A DNA stretch of 64,000 bases from a virus: positions 1-64,000 of the IMG/VR virus record IMGVR_UViG_3300046616_000269. One strand, given 5' to 3'. Each line of letters opens with the position of its first letter. Position 1 is the first letter of the stretch. Shown piece after piece: positions 30,499 through 38,415 of the stretch. The position numbers were made by a program, and so were the translations under genes. The notes under the pieces are model-generated. The model saw nothing but the letters and a program-made list of their open reading frames with translations, was not told the DNA's origin and did no database searches.

Positions 30499-31518
30499 AT
30501 GCGAGTCATCGACTGGGAAAGGCTCTTACGGGAGCAGAGGATACCTTTTGCCGAATCTGGCCCGAACATCAAGCGGGGCGAGATTGGAATACGCTGCCCG
30601 TTCTGCGGCAGCGCCGATCCCAGCATGCATATGGGCCTAAGCCGCGAGACGGGCTGGTGGTCCTGCTGGCGTAATCGGGCACAGCATAGCGGCAAGAGCC
30701 CGCTGCGCCTGCTGATGCGCCTGCTGGGGGTTCCCTACGGGGTCGCCCGCGAGCTGGCAGGGCTTGGCGATGACTACATCGACCCGGAAGGCTTCGACGC
30801 CCTGGCTGCCAAGCTGATGCGCCGCGATGACACGACTGGACGCCCAGAAGAAACGCAGCGCAGGCGCCTGGACCTTGACGGCGACTTTGTGCCCATCGAA
30901 CCGCGGGGCCGGACGCGGCACCACTTCGATTATCTGGTCGACAGTCGCGGCTTCGATGCCGATGACATCAAGGCCCTGGGGCGGCTTTACGGCGTCTGCG
31001 CTGGCGTTAGCGGCCCCTTCTCTGGCCGCGTCGTGCTGCCCTACTACCAGGACGGCGACCTGGTTACCTGGACGGGCCGCGCCATAGGCCCCGCCAAGAT
31101 CCGCTACAGGGACCTGGAAATCGCAGACTCCCTGCTGCCGCCGAAGCTGACCCTTTTCAATCACGATTGCATGCTGGCAGGCGGAAACGTCCTGGTGCTG
31201 CAGGAAGGCCCGATGGATGCATTAAAAGTCGACTTCTATGGCCGCCGCTATGGCATCCGCAGCACAGCACTTTCCACGAACAGCATCCAAGACGCGCAGG
31301 CCTATCTGCTGCAGACGGCCATCAACAAATTCAAGCGCGTCCTGGTCATGCTGGACAACGCATCCATCCTTGGCATCGTCGACAGTATGCGGATGCGCCA
31401 AGAGCTTTCATTCCTTCCCAACGTCGCCACAGCCAAGGTCCCATACGGGGCCAAGGACGGCGCCGATCTAACGCCTTCAAAAATCCGCCGCTGGTCCCAG
31501 CAGCTTCTTCTGGAGTAA
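30499..31518 (+). CDS. DNA primase, DnaG type
   Basis: 339 aa. The N-terminal zinc finger uses CPFCGSADPSMHMG...WWSCWRN. The TOPRIM-type core holds the conserved Glu in VLVLQEGPMDALK and an acidic residue in VLVMLDNASIL. It makes RNA primers for the replisome. It is short compared with bacterial DnaG (~600 aa) and lacks an obvious C-terminal helicase-binding domain, as in several phages. Confidence 0.85.
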   Translation: MRVIDWERLLREQRIPFAESGPNIKRGEIGIRCPFCGSADPSMHMGLSRETGWWSCWRNRAQHSGKSPLRLLMRLLGVPYGVARELAGLGDDYIDPEGFDALAAKLMRRDDTTGRPEETQRRRLDLDGDFVPIEPRGRTRHHFDYLVDSRGFDADDIKALGRLYGVCAGVSGPFSGRVVLPYYQDGDLVTWTGRAIGPAKIRYRDLEIADSLLPPKLTLFNHDCMLAGGNVLVLQEGPMDALKVDFYGRRYGIRSTALSTNSIQDAQAYLLQTAINKFKRVLVMLDNASILGIVDSMRMRQELSFLPNVATAKVPYGAKDGADLTPSKIRRWSQQLLLE

Positions 31519-31524
31519 CTTCCC

Positions 31525-31917
31525 ATGTCTGATTTCAAACGCCACATGAACAGTGGCTACGCCGGGTGCCGTCTTTTGGCCTATGCACGCGATAACCACC
31601 GTAATCGCGACGTCAAGATTTTCCAGATTCCACACGAATGGGAAGCCGTTGGAGTCAGCGACGGCGTCGACAGCTGGATTGCGCCAGTCATCGCCGATCC
31701 GTTCAGCGTGAACATCAAGCGGCTGATGGCTGACCTGCAGGCAGGCAAGCCATTACCGACGCCAGTGCCACCAGACAAGGCCCAGACGGCGCCGCCACAG
31801 CTGAAGAAGGCCAGGGTGGCACTACTGGAAGAAAACGCCCCAAAACGCGTCAGGGTTCGGATTGAAGAAGCCGAGCCCGCTGCGCCAGCCAAACCCGCCC
31901 GTAAACGCATCAACTAA
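31525..31917 (+). CDS. Hypothetical protein
   Basis: 130 aa, GGAG 11 bases before the ATG. A compact N-terminal part (KRHMNSGYAGCRLLAYARDN; VKIFQIPHEWEAVGVSDG) and a charged, Pro/Lys/Arg-rich C-terminal tail (KARVALLEENAPKRVRVRIE). Function unknown. Confidence 0.6.
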   Translation: MSDFKRHMNSGYAGCRLLAYARDNHRNRDVKIFQIPHEWEAVGVSDGVDSWIAPVIADPFSVNIKRLMADLQAGKPLPTPVPPDKAQTAPPQLKKARVALLEENAPKRVRVRIEEAEPAAPAKPARKRIN

Positions 31918-31928
31918 AGGAACGCGCC

Positions 31929-32483
31929 ATGCATACCCCAGTCTATGACGGCCCCATCGCAGGCTACGTGGTCAACTTCATCCGCAAGAACCAATGGCGG
32001 ACGGCGCGGACCCATGAGTTCGATGACCTGAAGCAGGAAGCCTACATTGTCTTCATGCGGGTCGCCGAGAAGTACCCCGACATGGACACGCCGCAGCACT
32101 TCATGGCGCTGTTCAAGATGGCCTGGACGAACCACTTCACGGACTTGGCGAATAAGCACACCAACCAGAGCTTCCAAGTCCAGATGCCGGTCTACCGCGG
32201 TGAAGACGGCGAAGAGGCCATGGAGATGGATATGGCCGGCGACCTGAATAACGACGGCGAGCTGGCAGTCCTGCTGAACGAGGCCCCCAGCGAGGTCGTG
32301 GCCGTCTTGAATCTTTTTTTGTCCGCACCACAGGAAATCTTGGATATGGCGCTGGCATCGTGGCGGGGCCGCGATAAAAGGTGCAAAACCGGCGGCAGCA
32401 GCAAGATCTGCCGGCTGCTGGGCCTGCCCCAAGACTGCGACGTGATGCAGAAGGTCCACGACTATTTTGGAGGTCGCCACTAA
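31929..32483 (+). CDS. Sigma-70 region 2-like transcription factor
   Basis: 184 aa. Residues ~15-75 match sigma region 2: HEFDDLKQEAYIVFMRVAEK with YPDMDTPQHFMALFKMAWTN, i.e. the E-F-D-D-L-x-Q-E core helix and the aromatic -10 binding helix. The C-terminal half has an acidic linker and a helical end but no clear region 4. It could direct host RNA polymerase to phage middle/late promoters. AAGGA precedes the ATG. Assignment rests on pattern resemblance. Confidence 0.55.
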   Translation: MHTPVYDGPIAGYVVNFIRKNQWRTARTHEFDDLKQEAYIVFMRVAEKYPDMDTPQHFMALFKMAWTNHFTDLANKHTNQSFQVQMPVYRGEDGEEAMEMDMAGDLNNDGELAVLLNEAPSEVVAVLNLFLSAPQEILDMALASWRGRDKRCKTGGSSKICRLLGLPQDCDVMQKVHDYFGGRH

Positions 32484-32556
32484 ATACCAGAACCCCCGTA
32501 TAGCTTCCCCAGCCAAACCGGCTACTACTCAACAAACCCCTGGAGCTACTAAGCAC

Positions 32557-33546
32557 ATGAACAGCAAAATCGAAGCGAAACTGGCCAAATTCCTGGACTT
32601 CAAACCAAAGCGTGGCGCCAGCCGCCAAGAAGTTCTGTCCGCCATGGTCTTGGCCGTGGGCGCGCTGTCCGACAAGGACTGGAACGAACTCGACGAAGAC
32701 GCCATGGAATGGTTCAACGCCTGCGCCGACGCCAAGAACGCGAAGAAGAAGGAACTGCCTGACTTCCCAGATGTCGAAGCCGCCGAAGAAGAAAAGGAAG
32801 AAGCCAAGCCAACCCGCCGCCGCGCAGCCGCTGCTGACGAAGATGATGCGCCTGCCAAGGCCAAGCCAGCACGTGATGCCAAGGTCGGCGATGTCGTTAC
32901 CGTGACTAACAAGCGCGGCAAGGAAACGACCGGCGAAGTCGTGGAAATCGACAAGGATGTCATCGTCTTGCTGGTCGGCAGCGAAGAGGTCGAGTTCGGC
33001 CGCGACCGCGTCGAGAAGATCGTGCTGGCCGAAGCTGAACCTGCGGCCGATGATGAACCCGCTGGCGCCCCAGAGCTGAAGGTCGGCGACAAGGCCACGG
33101 CCACCAACAAGCGCGGCAAGACCGTCACCGGCAAGATCATCGAGATGGATGACGAGCTGGTGGTCATCGACGACGGCAAGGACGAGCACGAGTTCCCGCG
33201 TGACCGCCTCGAGTCCCTGGTGCCAGTCGGCGGCAAGCCTGCCCGCGCCGCCAAGGAAGAAGCCGCCGAAGAAGAAAAGCCGGCCCGCCGCGGTCGCACG
33301 GCAGCTGCCGATGACAAGGACGCCGAAGAAAAGCCGAAGAGCACGCGCGTCAGCAATGGCGAGGTCAGCATCGGGCAGGCCATCCGCGAAGCCATCCTCG
33401 ACGACCTCGACGCCAAGGAAGAAGACATCGCCAAGGTCCTGAAGAAGCGCGGCCTGGAGTTCAAGGAAAACACCCTGAACCTGAACTACAAGGAAGCGCA
33501 CAAGTTCTTGGATCTGCTGAAGTCCCGCAAGATGCTGAAGGCATAA
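32557..33546 (+). CDS. Charged protein with two KOW/SH3-like repeats
   Basis: 329 aa. Helical N-terminus (~1-75), acid/base-mixed linker, then two ~45-residue copies: KVGDVVTVTNKRGKETTGEV and KVGDKATATNKRGKTVTGKI, each followed by EVEFGRDRVE- or EHEFPRDRLE-like ends, typical of SH3/KOW beta barrels. A third helical C-terminal domain follows (IREAILDDLDAKEEDIAKVL). It may bind nucleic acid or RNA polymerase. The ATG at 32557 has GGAG upstream. Function unknown. Confidence 0.7.
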   Translation: MNSKIEAKLAKFLDFKPKRGASRQEVLSAMVLAVGALSDKDWNELDEDAMEWFNACADAKNAKKKELPDFPDVEAAEEEKEEAKPTRRRAAAADEDDAPAKAKPARDAKVGDVVTVTNKRGKETTGEVVEIDKDVIVLLVGSEEVEFGRDRVEKIVLAEAEPAADDEPAGAPELKVGDKATATNKRGKTVTGKIIEMDDELVVIDDGKDEHEFPRDRLESLVPVGGKPARAAKEEAAEEEKPARRGRTAAADDKDAEEKPKSTRVSNGEVSIGQAIREAILDDLDAKEEDIAKVLKKRGLEFKENTLNLNYKEAHKFLDLLKSRKMLKA

Positions 33547-33575
33547 GCCCAGGGGCTTGCCGCAACTGCGATAGC

Positions 33576-33609
33576 AAAGCCCGGAGCCGAAAAGCTGCCG
33601 GGCTTTTTT
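33576..33609 (+). terminator. Rightward intrinsic terminator
   Basis: AAAGCCCGG (33576-33584) pairs with CCGGGCTTT at 33598-33606, with an inner AGC/GCT pair, followed by a six-T run. It ends the primase-sigma unit; queC therefore needs its own promoter or read-through. Confidence 0.75.
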
Positions 33610-33629
33610 CAACTCAACCGGAGATAGAT

Positions 33630-34532
33630 ATGAAGAAAGCACTTGTCGTCCTGAGTGGCGGCCAGGATTCGACGACCTGCCTTGCCATCTGCATGGCGCT
33701 GCTGACCAAGGGCAGCATCGATGCCATTGCCGCCGTTACCTTCGACTACGGCCAGCGCCACGTCCGCGAACTGCAGGCAGCCAAGGACATCGCCGAACTC
33801 TGCGGCGTGACCGAGCACGAGATTGTCCAGGTCGGCCCCATCCTGGCAGGCACCAGCCCGCTGACTGACCCCAACCAGCCGCTGGAGCAATACAAGGACT
33901 TCGCCAGCATGGACGCCATCATCGGCGACCGCGTCGAGAAGACGTTCGTGCCGATGCGCAACGCGCTGTTCCTAACTCTGGCCGCCAACCGCGCCGTCTG
34001 CATGGGCGCCACGATGATCGTCACCGGTGTCTGCGAGGCCGACAACGCCAACTACCCCGACTGCCGCCAGGACTTCATCTACTCACAAGAGCGGACCATC
34101 AACGAAGCACTGGGCTTCGACCGCGGCGATGAGCGCTACATCCACATCTGGACTCCGCTTATGACGTCCAGCAAGGCTAAGTCCATCGATATGCTGATGG
34201 AACTCGGCGTCAACGCATTCGCGCTGCTGGCCTTCTCGCATACGGCCTACGATGGCGCCTACCCGCCGGTCGGCAACGATCACGCCACACTGCTGCGCGC
34301 CGAAGGCTTCCGGCAGGCCGGCGTTGCCGATCCGCTGATCGTCCGCGCCGCCATGGACGGTTTGATGCCTTACCCAGGCACCGAGAACTACGACGCCTAC
34401 CATGCCCGTCAGCAGCTGGGGGTTAAAGACAGCGAGCTGCAGTTTGCCATCAAGGCCCATCAGGCGCGTCTGCAGGCAGGCGCCATCCGCCGTCACAACG
34501 CAGCCGTCGACTTCAGCAAGGCGGTGCAGTGA
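33630..34532 (+). CDS. queC: QueC-like preQ0 synthase lacking the zinc cysteines
   Basis: 300 aa (usual ~230). Converts 7-carboxy-7-deazaguanine through an amide to preQ0 using ATP and ammonia. The PP-loop SGGQDS is intact (residues 9-14), as are FDYGQRH and FVPMRNALFLTLAA. The C-terminal zinc block of classic QueC (T-C-Y-N-G...C-G-x-C-P-x-C) reads TAYDGAYPPVGNDHATLLRA, so all four Cys are replaced (A, V, D, T). The trailing AGVADP-type motif is retained. A ~50-aa C-terminal extension is extra. Overlaps folE. Confidence 0.88.
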   Translation: MKKALVVLSGGQDSTTCLAICMALLTKGSIDAIAAVTFDYGQRHVRELQAAKDIAELCGVTEHEIVQVGPILAGTSPLTDPNQPLEQYKDFASMDAIIGDRVEKTFVPMRNALFLTLAANRAVCMGATMIVTGVCEADNANYPDCRQDFIYSQERTINEALGFDRGDERYIHIWTPLMTSSKAKSIDMLMELGVNAFALLAFSHTAYDGAYPPVGNDHATLLRAEGFRQAGVADPLIVRAAMDGLMPYPGTENYDAYHARQQLGVKDSELQFAIKAHQARLQAGAIRRHNAAVDFSKAVQ

Positions 34533-35134
34533 TGCCTAATACGCAACAGCCCTACCTCTTCTTGGAAGAAGAAAAGGCACAGCAGGCGGATGCGAAGATC
34601 GCCATTCAGACCTTGCTGCGGTTCGTTGGCGAAGATCCAGCGCGTGAAGGCCTGCTGGAGACTCCGGCGCGCGTCGTCAAGGCCTGGAAGGAGTGGTGCG
34701 ACGGCTACGCGCAGGACCCGGCTGCTGTCCTGAAGACCTTTGGTGATGGCGCCGAAGGCGTGGACGAGATGGTCATCGTCAAGGACATCGAGCTATATAG
34801 CCATTGCGAGCATCACATGGCTCCGTTTTTTGGCGTGGCGCACGTGGCCTATATCCCCAGCAAGCGCATCGTTGGCCTGTCGAAGATTGCGCGGCTGGTG
34901 GATATCTTCGCGCATCGCCTGCAGGTTCAGGAACGGCTGACCAACCAGATTGCCGATGCCATGCAAGAAGTCTTGGAACCCATCGGCATCGGCGTCGTCA
35001 TCCAGGCCAAGCACTTTTGCATGTGCAGCCGCGGTGTGGGCAAGCAGGGCAGCACGACCATTACGTCGGCGCTGCGCGGCGCCATCAAGGACAAGCCGGA
35101 AGCCCGCGCCGAGTTCATGGCCTTCCTCAAATGA
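34532..35134 (+). CDS. folE: GTP cyclohydrolase I
   Basis: 200 aa. Makes 7,8-dihydroneopterin triphosphate from GTP, the first step to preQ0. It contains the full zinc/active-site set: YSHCEHHMAPFFG and FCMCSRGVGKQ, plus SKIARLVDIFAHRLQ and the Q-E-R-L-T motif. ATG at 34532 overlaps the queC stop (TGATG). The phage copy would lift the supply of deazaguanine precursor during infection. Confidence 0.93.
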   Translation: MPNTQQPYLFLEEEKAQQADAKIAIQTLLRFVGEDPAREGLLETPARVVKAWKEWCDGYAQDPAAVLKTFGDGAEGVDEMVIVKDIELYSHCEHHMAPFFGVAHVAYIPSKRIVGLSKIARLVDIFAHRLQVQERLTNQIADAMQEVLEPIGIGVVIQAKHFCMCSRGVGKQGSTTITSALRGAIKDKPEARAEFMAFLK

Positions 35135-36069
35135 AAGTGTGGATGGCTGGGGCAGACGCCGGGAAAGTAGCCAACGCATATCTGGACGCGCAGCGTGGCA
35201 TCTACCCACCAAGCCTCCAGTCATTCCATTACATCAGAGTAAAAATGATAAAACCATCCGCCTTTCAATTTTTTCTGGATTCCGGGGCCTACTCTGCGTG
35301 GTCCAGAGGAACCGCCATCGACATAGACGAATACATCGCCTTCATCAAGGCGAACATCGAGCACATCGAGGTCTACGCCTGCCTGGACTCCATACCGGGC
35401 GAGATCGGCAAGGCGGCTACCGAGCGCCAGCGCCGCGAAGCCGCCGAGCTGACCTGGGAGAACTATCTGTACATGAAGGCGGAAGGCCTGGACCCGCTGC
35501 CCGTCTATCACTATGGCGAAGACTTCAAGTATCTGGACCGCATGCTTGACTACGGCTGCGATTACATCGGCATCGGTGGCCTTGTCCGGGTGCCGGGTCC
35601 CATGCGCAGACACTGGTTGGATCGCCTGTTCAAGCGCATCACGAATGACGCCGGCGAGCCGCTCATCAAGACGCACGGCTTCGGCATGACGGCGGTGCCG
35701 CTGGTCTTCCGCTATCCCTGGTACAGCATCGACTCGACCACCTGGATTCAGATTACCGCCAACGGCGCCGTATATCTGCCTGCCATGGTGGACGGCGAAT
35801 TTGTCTTCGACCGGGTGCCAGCCACGGTGACGGTCAGCAACAAGAACCCCAAGCAGGGGCAGGGCGGCAAGGCAGCGAACACGATGAGCCCAGCCATGCG
35901 GGGCATCTTGGATCGCTGGCTGGCTGTCTGCGGCAAGACCTATGACGAAGTAGTCGACCACTACTATCACCGGGCCTGCGTCAACGTGACTTTCTTCAAG
36001 ATGGTGAGCGAGGCCAAGGCCGCCCACGTCTTCCGGCCTGACGGCATCAGGAAACAATCGCTTTGGTAA
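35131..36069 (+). CDS. dpdA: DpdA-like DNA deazaguanine transglycosylase
   Basis: 312 aa; ATGA overlap with folE. A TIM-barrel TGT relative that swaps guanine in DNA for a 7-deazaguanine base. Typical segments: FFLDSGAYSAWSRGT, VYACLDSIPGEI, HYGEDFKYL and DYIGIGGLV, and a C-terminal HGFGMTAVPLVFRYPWYSID block with catalytic-type Asp residues. Tied with FolE and QueC in one operon, it identifies the phage DNA as the acceptor, not tRNA. Which base is inserted is not readable from sequence. Confidence 0.85.
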   Translation: MKVWMAGADAGKVANAYLDAQRGIYPPSLQSFHYIRVKMIKPSAFQFFLDSGAYSAWSRGTAIDIDEYIAFIKANIEHIEVYACLDSIPGEIGKAATERQRREAAELTWENYLYMKAEGLDPLPVYHYGEDFKYLDRMLDYGCDYIGIGGLVRVPGPMRRHWLDRLFKRITNDAGEPLIKTHGFGMTAVPLVFRYPWYSIDSTTWIQITANGAVYLPAMVDGEFVFDRVPATVTVSNKNPKQGQGGKAANTMSPAMRGILDRWLAVCGKTYDEVVDHYYHRACVNVTFFKMVSEAKAAHVFRPDGIRKQSLW

Positions 36070-36083
36070 AAGGAGAATCAAAA

Positions 36084-36491
36084 ATGGGAACCGCAACAAA
36101 GACCGCCGCCGACTATTTCAGCCAGGGCGTTATCGACGCCCGCCAGGGCAAGCCCATGCTGGCCCGCGCCGCCAGCTGGCAGGGTAAGGCCTACTGCGCA
36201 GGCTACAAGGAAGAAAGCGACCGCATCACCGCGGACCGGCTGAAGGAAGCCACCAAGCCAGCCAATCGTAAGCCCATCTTCTCGCCAGATCCGCTGCCCA
36301 CCTTTTTCCTGGGTGCCAACGACATGTCGTACTGGCCCGAGGGTGCCCGAGAACACGCGATCCAGCTGCGGCAGGCCCTGGGCAAGGAACAGACGCAGAA
36401 ACGCGCCCAGCGCCTCGTTAGGAGCCTGGAGCGCATGGTGGCGCGGCACAGCATCACGCCGCTGTCCACGGCACGCCGCGCGGCAGCATGA
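36084..36491 (+). CDS. Hypothetical protein next to dpdA
   Basis: 135 aa, with AAAGGAGAATC before the ATG. Starts MGTATKTAADYFSQGVIDAR; mostly helical with Arg/Lys-rich C-terminus (RAQRLVRSLERMVARHSI). Function unknown. Confidence 0.6.
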   Translation: MGTATKTAADYFSQGVIDARQGKPMLARAASWQGKAYCAGYKEESDRITADRLKEATKPANRKPIFSPDPLPTFFLGANDMSYWPEGAREHAIQLRQALGKEQTQKRAQRLVRSLERMVARHSITPLSTARRAAA

Positions 36492-36748
36492 AGATCTACC
36501 TGGTCTGCAGCACGGCCAAGAACTGGATGGCGACCGGCTACGGCGGCGCGCTGGTCCATGGTGACGCCGACCGGCTGCTGGTCAGCTTTGTCGAGTTCGT
36601 CAAGAACCCCGCCCAGCAGCTGGCCGTGACGGATATGCCCAGCCCCTACGTTCCCAGCCAGAAGAAGGTCCTGGCAGAACTGCCCGTTGCCATCGGTTCG
36701 ATGGTCACCAATCACATGGAAGAAATCTTCGGAGATGCAGATGAATAA
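36488..36748 (+). CDS. Small hypothetical protein
   Basis: 86 aa with an ATGA overlap. MKIYLVCSTAKNWMATGYGG opens it; HGDADRLLVSFVEFVKNP resembles the small gene at 37172, so the two may be distant duplicates. Function unknown. Confidence 0.6.
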   Translation: MKIYLVCSTAKNWMATGYGGALVHGDADRLLVSFVEFVKNPAQQLAVTDMPSPYVPSQKKVLAELPVAIGSMVTNHMEEIFGDADE

Positions 36749-37175
36749 CAAGCTGATCTATCTGGCCGGCGCCATCGCTGGCCGCAGTGATGCCGACTGC
36801 AATACGTGGCGCCAGACCGTTACGCGCCTGTGGGGCGGCCAGACCCTGGACCCGATGCGGCGTGACGGCAGGGGCCGCGAACTGCAGGAAGGCAGCACCA
36901 AGGAAATCGTGGAAGGCGATAAGGCCGACATCATGGCTTGCGATGCCGTCCTGGTCTGGTACGAGGCCCCCAGCGTTGGGACGTCGATGGAAATCCTGTT
37001 CGCCTGGGAGCAGCACAAGCCCCTGGTCTTGATGAACATCAGCGGCCAGCCCGACCACATGCTGAGTTACTGGATACGCTACCACTGCGAGCCCTACATT
37101 CGCCCAGACATCCCTAGTGCCATCTGGCTGTTGCATGACCTGCTGGATCTCGACCCGCCAGACCACAACGAATGA
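36741..37175 (+). CDS. Nucleoside 2-deoxyribosyltransferase-like protein
   Basis: 144 aa from MNNKLIYLAGAIAG, GGAG upstream. Rossmann-type pattern: LIYLAG, VLVWYEAPSVGTSMEILFAWEQHKPLVL, where the Glu after GTSM fits the catalytic nucleophile of this family. Such enzymes move the deoxyribose between bases, which would suit making or salvaging a modified deoxynucleoside. Its position beside dpdA is suggestive, but the exact substrate is unknown. Confidence 0.65.
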   Translation: MNNKLIYLAGAIAGRSDADCNTWRQTVTRLWGGQTLDPMRRDGRGRELQEGSTKEIVEGDKADIMACDAVLVWYEAPSVGTSMEILFAWEQHKPLVLMNISGQPDHMLSYWIRYHCEPYIRPDIPSAIWLLHDLLDLDPPDHNE

Positions 37176-37327
37176 AGATCTATCCGGTCCTGGGTGGCGA
37201 CGATCCCTTCTGGCCTGGGCGCTGCTGTATAGATAGCGATGTCAGCGCCGTCCTGATCAGCTTCGCCAACTACCCCAAAGTCTTCACCTCTCTCTCAACT
37301 GAACCAAGCCATCAAGGAAAAACATGA
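37172..37327 (+). CDS. Small hypothetical protein (51 aa)
   Basis: ATGA overlaps at both ends (with the previous gene and with the clamp). MKIYPVLGGDDPFWPGRCC, then DVSAVLISFANYP; similar in order to the gene at 36488. The sequence GTATAGAT at 37226 is coding here and not a promoter. Function unknown. Confidence 0.5.
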   Translation: MKIYPVLGGDDPFWPGRCCIDSDVSAVLISFANYPKVFTSLSTEPSHQGKT

Positions 37328-38409
37328 ACGAAAAATCAACGACCAATCGGCTGGCACTCGCCAAGGTGGCGGCGCTGGTGCGGCCAGCCCTGGCAACGCA
37401 GGACTACATCAAGGCGCTGACGCACATCAAGTTCGACGGCGAATACGCGACCAGCCATAACGACATCAGCGCCATCAGCATTCGTTGCCAGGTGGCAGTC
37501 GACCGCTGCATTCCCGGCGAATTGCTCATCAAGGCCCTGGGCAGCTTCGGCGCCGAGCAGATCATGTTCCAAGACGGCAAGAACGGCGCCCTGGTGCTGA
37601 GTAGTGGCCGCAGTAAGCTGACGCTGCCCACCCTGGCCGCCAAGGACTTCCCGTTCGACTGGCCCAGTGATGAAGACGGCACCGAGGTCGACCTGGACCA
37701 TGCCATCCTGAAGGGTATCGAGCGCTGCCTGCTCAGCGTCGGCACAGACCCCACGCATGCATCCCAGATGGGAGTTACCCTGGACGCCGACGACCGCGGC
37801 CATGCAGTGCTGTTCAGCACCGATAACTTCAGCATGAGCCGCTACCAGACCAAGACCAAGGTCAAGCTGCCCGGCGACGTGCCAGTCATCCTGCCGCGCT
37901 TCTTCTGCGAGCAGCTAGTCAGCCTGTCCAAGGCCTACCCGGATGACGACATGGTCCTGGTGCTGCACGACGGCGCCCTGCTGGTCGAGTTCGGCAAGGC
38001 CGCCAAGCTGTTCACCAAGACCCCAGTCGACCTGCAGCCGCTCGACTTCCCATCCATGTTCCTGAAGTACGTCAAGCTGGACGGCATCAAGAACAAGCTG
38101 TCCGTGATTCCCGACAGCTTCGATGCAGCTTTCGGCCGCGCCTTGCTGGTGTTGAGTGGCGAAGTCGATAAGGCCACCAAGGTCACCGTGGACGGCGACA
38201 GCATCAAACTCAGCAGTACATCCAGCCTGGGTGACAGCGATGACAGCATGAGCTTCGACGGCAGCGAACTCGACGCCTTCCATACGGACCCCGTCATGAT
38301 CGCCCGCGCCGTTAAGGCCTGCGCATTGCTGGGCTTCACGCCGAAGGTCACCATCCTGGCCGACGCCGACGCAAATTTTGTCCACCTTGTCGCCCACTGC
38401 GCCGCCTAA
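37324..38409 (+). CDS. dnaN: DNA polymerase sliding clamp (DnaN-like)
   Basis: 361 aa, the length of a bacterial beta clamp (~366). Three-domain layout is apparent, with repeating beta-rich blocks such as LIKALGSFGAEQIMFQDG, KLTLPTLAAKDFPF, SRYQTKTKVKLPGDVPVILP and LDFPSMFLKYVKLDG. It rings DNA and tethers the polymerase encoded next. AAGGA precedes the ATG. Remote similarity; confirmed mainly by layout and neighbours (polymerase and loader). Confidence 0.7.
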   Translation: MNEKSTTNRLALAKVAALVRPALATQDYIKALTHIKFDGEYATSHNDISAISIRCQVAVDRCIPGELLIKALGSFGAEQIMFQDGKNGALVLSSGRSKLTLPTLAAKDFPFDWPSDEDGTEVDLDHAILKGIERCLLSVGTDPTHASQMGVTLDADDRGHAVLFSTDNFSMSRYQTKTKVKLPGDVPVILPRFFCEQLVSLSKAYPDDDMVLVLHDGALLVEFGKAAKLFTKTPVDLQPLDFPSMFLKYVKLDGIKNKLSVIPDSFDAAFGRALLVLSGEVDKATKVTVDGDSIKLSSTSSLGDSDDSMSFDGSELDAFHTDPVMIARAVKACALLGFTPKVTILADADANFVHLVAHCAA

Positions 38410-38415
38410 GCTGTC

